Origin: Ruegeria lacuscaerulensis
GTDB lineage: Bacteria; Pseudomonadota; Alphaproteobacteria; Rhodobacterales; Rhodobacteraceae
NCBI RefSeq assembly: GCF_013034685.1
Contig: NZ_WQGO01000003.1
Span: forward strand, 372,001 to 436,000
Reading direction: 5' to 3'
Length of the DNA stretch: 64,000 nt
The notes below the pieces were generated by a model. The model had not been told where the DNA came from. It did no database searches and saw only the letters and a list, made by a program, of their open reading frames with translations. Shown one piece after another: positions 19,936-27,411 of the stretch (positions within the stretch are counted from its first letter, which is position 1; every line of letters starts with the position of its first letter). The position numbers and the translations under genes were made by a program.

Positions 19936-20184
19936 TCAGTTGATTTCTGCGTTCTGCAGTTGATCCGCCTTGTTTTCCAGCACTTCGCGGCGGGCGTTCA
20001 GCTCTTCTTCGACCTCGGCGGCTTCGCTGACGGGGTCGACTGGCGGGCCCAGATTCTGCTGCAACGCGATCAGCTTGGGATAGCGTGCCTTTTTCACGTT
20101 GGTAGGTTCCTCTCCCTCCAATTCCGGGAAGTTTGCACAGGCTGCGCAAGCCAGCACAGCGATCAGAAATGGCAGGGGTTTCAT
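19936..20184 (-). CDS. Small predicted lipoprotein
   Basis: An 82-residue protein with a lipoprotein-type N-terminus (MKPLPFLIAVLACAACANF), where VLAC or CAAC can serve as lipobox. The mature part is polar and helical with a short acidic coiled stretch (VEEELNARREVLENKADQLQ). I do not recognise a characterised family. It is divergent from the TetR regulator, and the shared upstream DNA holds that regulator's probable operator, so it may also be regulated by it. Confidence 0.7.
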   Translation of the reverse strand: MKPLPFLIAVLACAACANFPELEGEEPTNVKKARYPKLIALQQNLGPPVDPVSEAAEVEEELNARREVLENKADQLQNAEIN

Positions 20185-20252
20185 TCAGAACCCTTTCGAA
20201 CAGTACTGCTCCAGTGATGCCTCTTTTGCGACGGCGGTTCAAGCGGGGTTCT

Positions 20253-20272
20253 ATCTGAACATCTGTTCAGAT
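20253..20272. promoter_or_regulatory. Palindromic operator for the adjacent TetR regulator
   Basis: ATCTGAACA-TC-TGTTCAGAT is a perfect 9-base inverted repeat with a 2-base centre. It ends 11 bases before the TetR start at 20284 and lies 69 bases from the divergent lipoprotein start. Size and position are typical of TetR-family operators. Confidence 0.65.
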
Positions 20273-20283
20273 ATTGTTGAGTT

Positions 20284-20880
20284 ATGGCACGCACGCAAGG
20301 TTCACATTCCGATATCACTGGCCCCCGCATTCGCAAGGCGGCGCTGGCTTTGTTTGCTCGCCACGGCTATGCAGCGGTGTCGATGCGCCAGATCGCGGCC
20401 GAAGTTGGTGTGCAGGCCGGTGCGCTGTATAACTACACACCCGACAAGCAGAGCCTTCTATACAGGCTGATGTCCGACCACATGCAGGACCTTCTGACAG
20501 CCTATGACGCGCTGGATCCCGCAGGTGATGCCATTGAGGCCCTGCGCCGCTTTGTCGGCTTCCATATCCGGTTTCACCTGCAACGCCCCGATGAGGTCTT
20601 CATCGCCTATATGGAACTGCGCAATCTGACCCCCGAGAATTTTGCCGAGATTGAGGCTCTGCGCCGCAGCTATGAGGATTCGCTGGAGACAATTCTGCAA
20701 GACGGTCAGCGGGTAGGGCAGTTTGACATCGCGGATACCAAGATCGCCACGTTGGCCGTGATTGCAATGCTGAATGGCGTGATGACCTGGTATCGCGCGG
20801 GCGGGCGTTTGTCGCTGGACGAGGTCGAGCGGATTTATTGGGATATGGTGCGACGCTCGGTCAGTGCGCGGGGCGAATGA
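20284..20880 (+). CDS. TetR/AcrR family transcriptional regulator
   Basis: A 198-residue regulator. The DNA-binding domain spans about residues 12-60, with the helix-turn-helix VSMRQIAAEVGVQAGALYNY. The C-terminal ligand domain (residues 70-190) carries a TetR_C-type stretch found in fatty-acid and CoA-related regulators, but the ligand is not predictable. A perfect palindrome lies 11 bases before the start, suggesting autorepression. Its 3' end overlaps the converging pirin gene by 20 bases. Confidence 0.88.
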   Translation: MARTQGSHSDITGPRIRKAALALFARHGYAAVSMRQIAAEVGVQAGALYNYTPDKQSLLYRLMSDHMQDLLTAYDALDPAGDAIEALRRFVGFHIRFHLQRPDEVFIAYMELRNLTPENFAEIEALRRSYEDSLETILQDGQRVGQFDIADTKIATLAVIAMLNGVMTWYRAGGRLSLDEVERIYWDMVRRSVSARGE

Positions 20881-21772
20881 AGGTGCCGTTTTGCAGCTCT
20901 CGAAAGGCCTGCTCCAGTTCGGCGCGCGTGTTCATGACGATGGGTCCGTGCCACGCCACCGGCTCGTCGATCGGAGCACCTGAGATCAGCAGGAAACGGA
21001 CCCCATCCGGCCCGGCCTGAACCGTGACCTCATCCCCGGTTCCAAACCGCACCAATGTGCGATCGCCGGACATGTCGCGGATATTGACCTCTTGCCCTGC
21101 GACCTCTTTTTCCAGCAAGACGCCAGTGGGTTGCGAGGCATCGGCGAAGGCCGCCTGTCCCTGAAACACATAGGCAAAGGCGCGGCGATAGGTGTCGACG
21201 CGAAAGGTCTTTTTCACACCCGCCGGGATCTGGATATCGAGATATTGCGGATCAGCGGCGATACCGTCTACTGGGCCGGTTTTGCCCCAAAACTCACCAA
21301 CAATGACGCGAACCGTGGTGCCGTCATCATCCGTGATTTCGGGGATCTCTTTGCTTTCCACATCCTGATACCGCGGTGCCGTCATTTTCTGGGCCGAGGG
21401 CAGGTTCCCCCACAATTGAAACCCGTGCATCTGCCCAGAGCTGTTTCCTTTGGGCATTTCCTGATGCAGAATGCCGGACCCGGCGGTCATCCACTGTACG
21501 TCGCCCGCGCCCAAGGTGCCGGTGTTGCCCAGAGAATCCGAATGCTCGACTGTGCCGGACAGCACATAGGTGATCGTCTCTATCCCGCGGTGGGGGTGCC
21601 ATGGAAAACCGGCCATGTAGTCCTGAGGACGTTCATTTCGGAAATCATCGAAGAGCAGGAAGGGGTCCAATTCGGACGGGTCCTGAAACCCGAATGCGCG
21701 GTGCAATTTGACGCCCGCGCCTTCCATCGTTGGCATGGCTTTTCTGGTCTCCAGCGTGGGTCTAAGCGACAT
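20861..21772 (-). CDS. Pirin family protein
   Basis: A 303-residue bicupin of the pirin family. The metal-binding motif is visible as FPWHPHRGIETITYVLSG, with later HSDSLG and SGILHQEMP elements of the N-terminal cupin. Bacterial pirins include quercetinase-like dioxygenases and regulators of pyruvate metabolism; which applies here is unknown. ATG 21772 is preceded by AGGAGG five bases away, so the 28-codon upstream extension is rejected. Confidence 0.88.
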   Translation of the reverse strand: MSLRPTLETRKAMPTMEGAGVKLHRAFGFQDPSELDPFLLFDDFRNERPQDYMAGFPWHPHRGIETITYVLSGTVEHSDSLGNTGTLGAGDVQWMTAGSGILHQEMPKGNSSGQMHGFQLWGNLPSAQKMTAPRYQDVESKEIPEITDDDGTTVRVIVGEFWGKTGPVDGIAADPQYLDIQIPAGVKKTFRVDTYRRAFAYVFQGQAAFADASQPTGVLLEKEVAGQEVNIRDMSGDRTLVRFGTGDEVTVQAGPDGVRFLLISGAPIDEPVAWHGPIVMNTRAELEQAFRELQNGTFIRPAH

Positions 21773-21926
21773 ATGGGCCTCCTGTATCTCATGCGAACCA
21801 TGTATCGCGCGGGTAAGGTTCGTCAATTTGCAGTCGGGCACGGGACCTGTGCGCAAAAATGCAATGCACCGCCCTCTGTCCTTCGTCAGCGAAAGCGGCT
21901 ACATCCGGTCAAACGACCGCGGGGAT

Positions 21927-22427
21927 ATGACGATGCAGCAAGAGGTACTGGCCACTGTAAGGGCTTCAACACCAAGACGTTGGCTTGGCGTTGGCATGTT
22001 GGCTGTGGTTGGAGCGCTGGTTCTCTATGTGGCAGCGGCAACCCCGCCAGAGCCGGCCTGGCAGGTGTTTCTGGTCTTGGTTGGAATCGCGGCATTCTGG
22101 CTGGCGCACCGTATGTGGACTGCAACTGCCGACTGGATCGAGTTGACCAAAACCGAGATGCGTACAGGGTCAGGGCGCGTTATCGCTTATGTCGACAGTA
22201 TCGAGGCCGTGGATCGCGGGGTCTTTGCGTTCAAGCCCTCAAACGGCTTTTTGGTTCGCACGAAAGAGGGTCAGGCGAACGCCTGGGCACCGGGACTTTG
22301 GTGGCGTCTAGGCCGTCGGGTTGGCATCGGCGGCATGACATCCGCCGCCGAAACCAAATTCATGTCTGAGGCGCTTTCTATCTTGCTTATGAACAGACCG
22401 GCTGAGGGCCAAGGTTCTGCGCAATAG
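21927..22427 (+). CDS. Predicted membrane protein, unknown function
   Basis: A protein of about 166 residues from ATG 21927 (MTMQQEVLATVRASTPRRW). Two adjacent membrane helices (about residues 19-37 and 43-60) are followed by a soluble domain of beta character (WIELTKTEMRTGSGRVIAYV, then a basic GLWWRLGRRVGIGG), a layout like small membrane-anchored PH-like proteins. No strong ribosome site marks the start; ATG 21867 is an alternative. The 3' end overlaps the converging TadE-type gene by 41 bases. Confidence 0.65.
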   Translation: MTMQQEVLATVRASTPRRWLGVGMLAVVGALVLYVAAATPPEPAWQVFLVLVGIAAFWLAHRMWTATADWIELTKTEMRTGSGRVIAYVDSIEAVDRGVFAFKPSNGFLVRTKEGQANAWAPGLWWRLGRRVGIGGMTSAAETKFMSEALSILLMNRPAEGQGSAQ

Positions 22428-22983
22428 CGTTCGTAAAACGCGGACGAGTGAATACAAAATTTTCGAAGGTTGAATCGTCGCTTACCCAATCCCCGATGAC
22501 TGCGGCGCCACCAAAGGCCGGATCGAAGTCATTTGAGGTTTCAACGATGATAAGTGTGTCCTGATCCGGCATCGGCGGCAAAGAGCCGCTAATGCTGGTG
22601 ATGTTGTCATTGTCCAATTGATCGCAGAAGCCGCGAATGGCGGACCAGTCTACATAATGTCGTGCATCGCCTTCATCATACCTGACCAGCGAAATGCGAA
22701 CACGTAGTGGCGTACCATTGTCGACCATACGCTCCATCAATTCCTGCATGGAGTCTACGTATGTATCCGTAACCTCTGACGTTTCCCTTGAGATCAGATC
22801 TCCAACGGTATAGGCGGCCCGAAGGTTGGCGGCGCTTTGCCGGAAACCGTCGAAAAACGTGTAGGTGCCGGTGACCGTCCAGAACAGCATCGGAAAGACC
22901 AGAACAGCCTCGACCGACAGGGCACCACGTTCGTCACGGGCTTTGCGGTTTAATAGGTTTCGAACTTTTGCAAGCAGGGTCAT
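22387..22983 (-). CDS. TadE/TadG-type pseudopilin-like protein
   Basis: A 198-residue protein with a basic N-terminus and the TadE-like motif RGALSVEAVLVFPMLFWTVTGTYTFFDGF, one membrane helix preceded by a Glu at position five of the processed segment. The rest is extracytoplasmic. TadE/TadF/TadG proteins are minor pilins of the Flp/Tad tight-adherence apparatus. ATG 22983 is used; a TTG at 23007 has a better ribosome site (AGGAG is only 13 bases from the ATG), so the start is uncertain. It follows another Tad-like gene directly. Confidence 0.75.
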   Translation of the reverse strand: MTLLAKVRNLLNRKARDERGALSVEAVLVFPMLFWTVTGTYTFFDGFRQSAANLRAAYTVGDLISRETSEVTDTYVDSMQELMERMVDNGTPLRVRISLVRYDEGDARHYVDWSAIRGFCDQLDNDNITSISGSLPPMPDQDTLIIVETSNDFDPAFGGAAVIGDWVSDDSTFENFVFTRPRFTNAIAQNLGPQPVCS

Positions 22984-22990
22984 GGGACTA

Positions 22991-23521
22991 TCAAGGCTCC
23001 TGAACAAATGCTGTGGTGGCGGTCAGAGCGATCTGGCCCCTGTCGTCAGACAAAGCGCGGCCCATCAACGAAGTGGGGAATACGGGGTCCACTTTTGCGC
23101 AGGCCCGCAAAATCATCAGCTCGTTTGACAGGCCCGGTGTAAACTCGCGCACAGGTCTGGCTTCTTCCGAGTTGTCGGTGCAGTCAGGCGTTTGCGGCAA
23201 GACAACTCCGGTGAATGCGCTCTGCACGATCATCTCAAGACGCATGTTGTCTTGGCAGTTCTTGATAACCAGGGTCCGTTCGCAGATCGAATCCTTGATG
23301 GAATCATGTGTAGGGGCCGTGCCGGTTCCCAAGCGCACGTCCCTTACGGATTGATCCACAGCGCGTTCCAACATCGCCTGCTGGAGCGTGACCAGCGAAT
23401 ACTCCGTCGCGCTCAGGATGAAGAAGATGAATGCAGGAAACAGGAGTGCGAATTCGAGTGTGATCGATCCGTTTTCAGACTTTCTAAAAAGCCGTAGTTT
23501 TTTGAATGCTCGATGTGTCAT
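22991..23521 (-). CDS. TadE-like minor pilin protein
   Basis: A 176-residue protein beginning MTHRAFKKLRLFRKSENGSI and continuing TLEFALLFPAFIFFILSATEYS, the TadE-like pattern of a Gly/Ser cleavage region, Glu after five residues and a single helix. Its start overlaps the end of the upstream TadG gene by four bases. Probably a minor component of the same pilus or secretion structure as its two neighbours. Confidence 0.78.
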   Translation of the reverse strand: MTHRAFKKLRLFRKSENGSITLEFALLFPAFIFFILSATEYSLVTLQQAMLERAVDQSVRDVRLGTGTAPTHDSIKDSICERTLVIKNCQDNMRLEMIVQSAFTGVVLPQTPDCTDNSEEARPVREFTPGLSNELMILRACAKVDPVFPTSLMGRALSDDRGQIALTATTAFVQEP

Positions 23522-25149
23522 TGAGTCAACCTCAACTTTTTGATCGACGATGCGATCGAGGCGAATGCCTCTTCCAAAGAGATACCTTCGGGATCATCAA
23601 ACTCGTCGACTTCATAGACATGGCTGTCGGAACTTGCGCAATTCTTGATCGTAGTCAGACCCGCCGCGGGGGCTTCAAAGGCGATCCCGTAGATAATCGT
23701 GCCCTTGTTCTTGGCCGCGGCGCAGATATTGGTTGTGCGCGTATTCTTGCTGGACGCCCCTGTCGAGCGGAAGGCGTTGTTGTACCAGTTGGTGCGGTGG
23801 TTGTTCTGCCAGCGGTAGTTGTTTACCGCGTTCCAGTACAGGGATGCCTGATTAAACAGTTGGGGGTATGTCAGGCGAGTGGCCCGACCTGGTTCGTTGT
23901 CACCAAAAGGGTGATCGCGGAAAACGCCTTGGCGTGTCCAGAAATAAGTGGGCGGGTTGCTGGAAACGCGGGTGCTGTATTCACCTCGTTGGCCGTTGAA
24001 ATGAACGTAGTTGGGGTTGTACCAGACGTTCGAGTTACCGCTGCGCAGGTCCGAGCGTAAACGGAATTGCGAGGTGTTCTGGCCGTCGGTCATAACAATC
24101 ACGATTTTCAGAACATCTTCTTCGTATCCCAGCGGGCGGTTGCTGAATTTTGCCGGGACGTTGCCGTCGGTCGACAGATCGCTGACGACATCCTGGAAGG
24201 CAGGGTCCAGCAATGCCGTACCCCATTTCATGCCGACGTCAATCGAGGTGTTCCCGGTCGCCGTCAGGGCATCAATTCGGTTGTGCAATACGGTAATGTC
24301 GTCCGTGACAGGCGTAATCTCGCTCCCAGCGCGGACCGGGCAAACAGGGGCACTGATCGGGTTTTCCGAGTTCGTGAAAACGTCGAAATGTCCGGTGCGT
24401 TCCAACGCCGTTGCCGGGTCAAGGGCTGCTTGCTGGAACTGAGTCGAAGTGAAGTTAACGCAATGCGAAAAGCTGTGCTCGCTTGAGACATTGGTGAACT
24501 TGTCCAAAATGTCAGCACCCGCGTTCACCTGAGTGGCATAGGGGATGATTGACATCGAAATCTCGCTGCCTTCCTGCTTTTGCAGCATCAGCGTGACAAA
24601 TTCCTTTGCCGCATCCCTGAGAACCTCAATCTTGGTCTTGTTTGGTTCGGCTGAATCTTCGTTCATGGACCCGGACATATCCAGAACCAACGAGATTTCG
24701 ACAGCGCCGATGGATTCCTCGGCGGTACTTGCCGCAACGGCCGTGAGTTGTTTGACACCCGAGAACCGCATGAAATGTGTGGGAACGACGGTCTGCGCTC
24801 TGGCAGAAACTCGACGAGACCCTAAGCCTTCCTCGACAACGGGTTCTCCGACCAGTTTATCTCCAAGCCCGGCCTTTTCCAGATAAGAAACCACGACCGC
24901 TTTCGGAGGCAGTTGCTGATCAAGATCCGCGGCTGCCAGAACGGCGCGGTCCAACGTGGACTGAAGGTTCGCGCGATCTCGCTCAAAGTTCATCAGGTCA
25001 ACGCCCATACCGGTCGTTGCCAAAATGACAAGGAAACCCAGCAGCACAAAAATGGTGAATGCACCGTCTTCTCGCTGCGCGAAATGACGAGCTAAAGGAA
25101 TTTGTCGACCAAAAAACGTTTTGCCGCCGTGACGTGCGTGTTCAATCAT
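23518..25149 (-). CDS. tadG: TadG-like protein with von Willebrand factor A domain
   Basis: A 543-residue protein. Residues 25-65 form a TadG N-terminus (DGAFTIFVLLGFLVILATTG, then GVDLMNFERDRANLQSTLDRAVLAAADL). A vWA domain follows with the MIDAS motif LVLDMSGSMNEDS and the later IVIVMTDGQN. TadG proteins act in Tad pilus assembly at the cell envelope. ATG 25149 has GAGG eight bases upstream. Its downstream partners are two TadE-like genes; the tadA/B/C motor genes are not in this window. Confidence 0.82.
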   Translation of the reverse strand: MIEHARHGGKTFFGRQIPLARHFAQREDGAFTIFVLLGFLVILATTGMGVDLMNFERDRANLQSTLDRAVLAAADLDQQLPPKAVVVSYLEKAGLGDKLVGEPVVEEGLGSRRVSARAQTVVPTHFMRFSGVKQLTAVAASTAEESIGAVEISLVLDMSGSMNEDSAEPNKTKIEVLRDAAKEFVTLMLQKQEGSEISMSIIPYATQVNAGADILDKFTNVSSEHSFSHCVNFTSTQFQQAALDPATALERTGHFDVFTNSENPISAPVCPVRAGSEITPVTDDITVLHNRIDALTATGNTSIDVGMKWGTALLDPAFQDVVSDLSTDGNVPAKFSNRPLGYEEDVLKIVIVMTDGQNTSQFRLRSDLRSGNSNVWYNPNYVHFNGQRGEYSTRVSSNPPTYFWTRQGVFRDHPFGDNEPGRATRLTYPQLFNQASLYWNAVNNYRWQNNHRTNWYNNAFRSTGASSKNTRTTNICAAAKNKGTIIYGIAFEAPAAGLTTIKNCASSDSHVYEVDEFDDPEGISLEEAFASIASSIKKLRLTQ

Positions 25150-25477
25150 TATGCAGACCTCGTTGAGCAGACATCCCAAGCTGCTAGGAAAAAGTTAACG
25201 CATGGAAATTACTGGTGAAACGTGGCGGGAATTGGGCGAAACGGCCCCCCTTTAGGCCCTTTTGGGGGCAAATGGAGGATAATTTATCGAACACGTGTTG
25301 CTCTGTTTTCCCGCTGGCGACAATCGCGTTGGCGCTGACGATCCCTCGCGACTCAGCGGGGGTTCAACAAGATGTGCAGAAAATTTCGACTTTTATTTCT
25401 GCTTAAATATTGATCGTTTAAGTCAGGGGTGCGACAAAACGTCAGAACGCCAGTCGTTCGTTGGCACGGAGGTATAG
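25150..25477. other. Intergenic region between tadG and glutamate dehydrogenase
   Basis: About 328 bases between divergent genes. GGAGG lies just before the dehydrogenase start. A weak inverted repeat of GCCCCC and GGGGGC lies near 25243-25268. No clear promoter hexamers, RNA gene or convincing small protein gene are visible. Confidence 0.5.
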
Positions 25478-26908
25478 ATGACGGCCATTAATGAACCAAG
25501 TTTTCGTGAGAGTGTTGATTTGATGTTCAACAGGGCGGCGTCCCTGATGGATTTGCCCCCCGGACTTGAAGAAAAGATACGTGTCTGCAATGCCACCTAC
25601 ACAGTTCGTTTCGGTGTGCGCCTACGTGGCGACATACACACCTTCACCGGATACAGATCGGTTCATTCCGAGCATATGGAACCCGTGAAAGGCGGTATCC
25701 GCTATGCGCTGGCCGTAAATCAGGACGAGGTCGAGGCGCTGGCTGCGCTGATGACTTATAAATGTGCTTTGGTAGAAACGCCGTTTGGCGGCTCGAAAGG
25801 CGGGCTATGCATCGACCCGCGCAAGTATGAAGAGCATGAGCTTGAGCAGATCACTCGGCGCTTCGCCTATGAATTGGCCAAGCGGGACCTAATCAACCCG
25901 TCTCAGAACGTTCCGGCCCCCGACATGGGTACAGGTGAGCGGGAGATGGCCTGGATGGCCGACCAATATGCGCGGATGAACACCACCGATATCAACGCGC
26001 GCGCTTGTGTAACTGGCAAGCCGCTGAACGCAGGTGGTATCGCCGGGCGGGTCGAGGCAACGGGGCGCGGTGTGCAATACGCGCTGCGCGAGTTCTTCCG
26101 CCACCCGGAAGATATCCAGAAGGCGGGCCTGTCAGGGAAGTTGGAAGGCAAGCGGGTGATCATTCAGGGGTTGGGTAACGTGGGCTATCACGCGGCTAAA
26201 TTCCTGAGCGAAGAGGACGGAGCGATTGTCACCGGCATCATTGAGTGGGATGGCGCGCTATATAACCCTGATGGGATCGACGTTGAATCCGTTCGGCAGT
26301 GGATCGTCAAACATGGCGGCGTCAAGGGTTACCCGGACGCGACCCATTCCGCCGAAGGCTCGGCAGTGCTGGAACAAGAATGCGATATCCTCATCCCGGC
26401 GGCGCTGGAAGGCGTGATCAACCTGGAAAACGCTGATCGCATCAAGGCCCCGCTGATCATCGAGGCGGCCAACGGCCCTGTGACGGCGGGCGCGGACGAG
26501 ATTCTGCGCAAGAAGGGCACCGTGATCATCCCGGATATGTATGCCAACGCAGGTGGTGTGACGGTCTCGTATTTCGAGTGGGTCAAGAACCTCAGCCATA
26601 TCCGCTTTGGCCGGATGCAGCGCCGGCAGGAAGAGGCGCGGCACGAACTGATCGTCAGCGAACTGGAGCGTCTGGACCGGTATCTGGGCGATGCCTGGTC
26701 GATGTCACCGGACTTCAAGGCCAAGTACCTGAAAGGTGCGGATGAGCTTGAGCTAGTGCGCTCGGGCCTCGATGACACGATGCGGATTGCGTATCAATCC
26801 ATGCGTGAGGTTTGGCATAGCCGCGATGATGTCGAAGACCTGCGCACAGCTGCGTATATCGTGGCGATCGACCGGGTCTCGAAAAGCTATCGCGCTAAAG
26901 GGCTGTGA
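25478..26908 (+). CDS. NAD-type glutamate dehydrogenase (Glu/Leu/Phe/Val family)
   Basis: A 476-residue dehydrogenase interconverting glutamate and 2-oxoglutarate plus ammonia. The N-terminal domain has PVKGGIRYALAVNQDEVEAL and the catalytic-lysine stretch ETPFGGSKGGLCIDP. The Rossmann domain has VIIQGLGNVGYHAAKFL, and ILIPAALEGVINLENA follows. GGAGG precedes the ATG. Acidic residues after the Rossmann glycine motif (IIEWDGA) suggest NAD rather than NADP, though this is not certain. It stands alone, with a stem-loop after the stop. Confidence 0.93.
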   Translation: MTAINEPSFRESVDLMFNRAASLMDLPPGLEEKIRVCNATYTVRFGVRLRGDIHTFTGYRSVHSEHMEPVKGGIRYALAVNQDEVEALAALMTYKCALVETPFGGSKGGLCIDPRKYEEHELEQITRRFAYELAKRDLINPSQNVPAPDMGTGEREMAWMADQYARMNTTDINARACVTGKPLNAGGIAGRVEATGRGVQYALREFFRHPEDIQKAGLSGKLEGKRVIIQGLGNVGYHAAKFLSEEDGAIVTGIIEWDGALYNPDGIDVESVRQWIVKHGGVKGYPDATHSAEGSAVLEQECDILIPAALEGVINLENADRIKAPLIIEAANGPVTAGADEILRKKGTVIIPDMYANAGGVTVSYFEWVKNLSHIRFGRMQRRQEEARHELIVSELERLDRYLGDAWSMSPDFKAKYLKGADELELVRSGLDDTMRIAYQSMREVWHSRDDVEDLRTAAYIVAIDRVSKSYRAKGL

Positions 26909-26916
26909 TGTCAGCG

Positions 26917-26941
26917 CAGGGGCGGCCTTGGGTCGCCCCTG
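26917..26941 (+). terminator. Stem-loop after glutamate dehydrogenase
   Basis: CAGGGGCG and CGCCCCTG form an 8-base perfect stem with a 9-base loop, eight bases after the stop. There is no T run, so it may be a weak or Rho-assisted terminator or an mRNA-stabilising hairpin. Confidence 0.45.
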
Positions 26942-27034
26942 TGCAACACGAAGGCGCGAGGTGCAAAACGGCGATGGCGGGACGGGTTTGCCGGGGATAG
27001 ACTGCCGGAACAGAAACGAATCCCGGAGACCTAC

Positions 27035-27331
27035 ATGTTGCGTATCGCCGTTGCGGCCCTTGTACTGGCTACCCCTCTGGCCGCTCAGGAAACCAAGGAA
27101 CAAAGCTGCAAGTTTCAAGCCGACGTCGTGGCCGCCATTCAGCAGGCGCGGCTGGACCGGGTGAAGGAACGCGACGTGCCGCAGGCTGTCGCCGATGCAG
27201 GGCCCACTTGGCCAGAAAATTACAATGCGGCTATCCCGCTGATCACGCCTTGGGTCTATGAGCAAAAGATGCGCGACGTGCGCAAGAAAGACCTTGGTGC
27301 CGCCTGGCTGGAGCTGTGCTTGCAGCAATAA
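27035..27331 (+). CDS. Small exported protein, unknown function
   Basis: A 98-residue protein with a signal peptide (MLRIAVAALVLATPLAAQ). The mature part has two cysteines (Cys near residue 26 and near the C-terminus) that could form a disulfide, and aromatic residues in the middle (GPTWPENYNAAIPLITPWVY). GGAG lies six bases before the ATG. No characterised family recognised. It is separated from dnaG by an inverted repeat and a terminator-like hairpin. Confidence 0.7.
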   Translation: MLRIAVAALVLATPLAAQETKEQSCKFQADVVAAIQQARLDRVKERDVPQAVADAGPTWPENYNAAIPLITPWVYEQKMRDVRKKDLGAAWLELCLQQ

Positions 27332-27358
27332 TCCACAGGTCCGCCATTTCCCTGTGGA
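27332..27358. repeat. Inverted repeat of DnaA-box-like sequences
   Basis: TCCACAGG (27332-27339) and CCTGTGGA (27351-27358) are perfect inverted copies. With flanking bases each arm reads TAATCCACA or TTGTCCACA, one mismatch from the DnaA box TTATCCACA, pointing in opposite directions. It could also be a simple stem-loop after the small exported gene. Confidence 0.4.
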
Positions 27359-27363
27359 CAACC

Positions 27364-27390
27364 GCGCGCCATCCCCTTGGCGCGCGTTTT
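27364..27390 (+). terminator. Rho-independent terminator or attenuator ahead of dnaG
   Basis: GCGCGCCA (27364-27371) and TGGCGCGC (27378-27385) form an 8-base GC-rich stem with a 6-base loop, followed by GTTTT. It lies 22 bases before dnaG, at a place comparable to the partial terminator between rpsU and dnaG in Escherichia coli. Confidence 0.6.
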
Positions 27391-27411
27391 CATTTCTGGC
27401 AGGTTTAGCAC

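Noticed and set aside
18488..19963. Open frames antisense to hom
   Set aside because: They are composition shadows of the homoserine dehydrogenase gene.
25274..25406. Short frame MEDNLSNTCCSVFP... between tadG and glutamate dehydrogenase
   Set aside because: About 44 codons, no ribosome site or conserved feature; not convincing.
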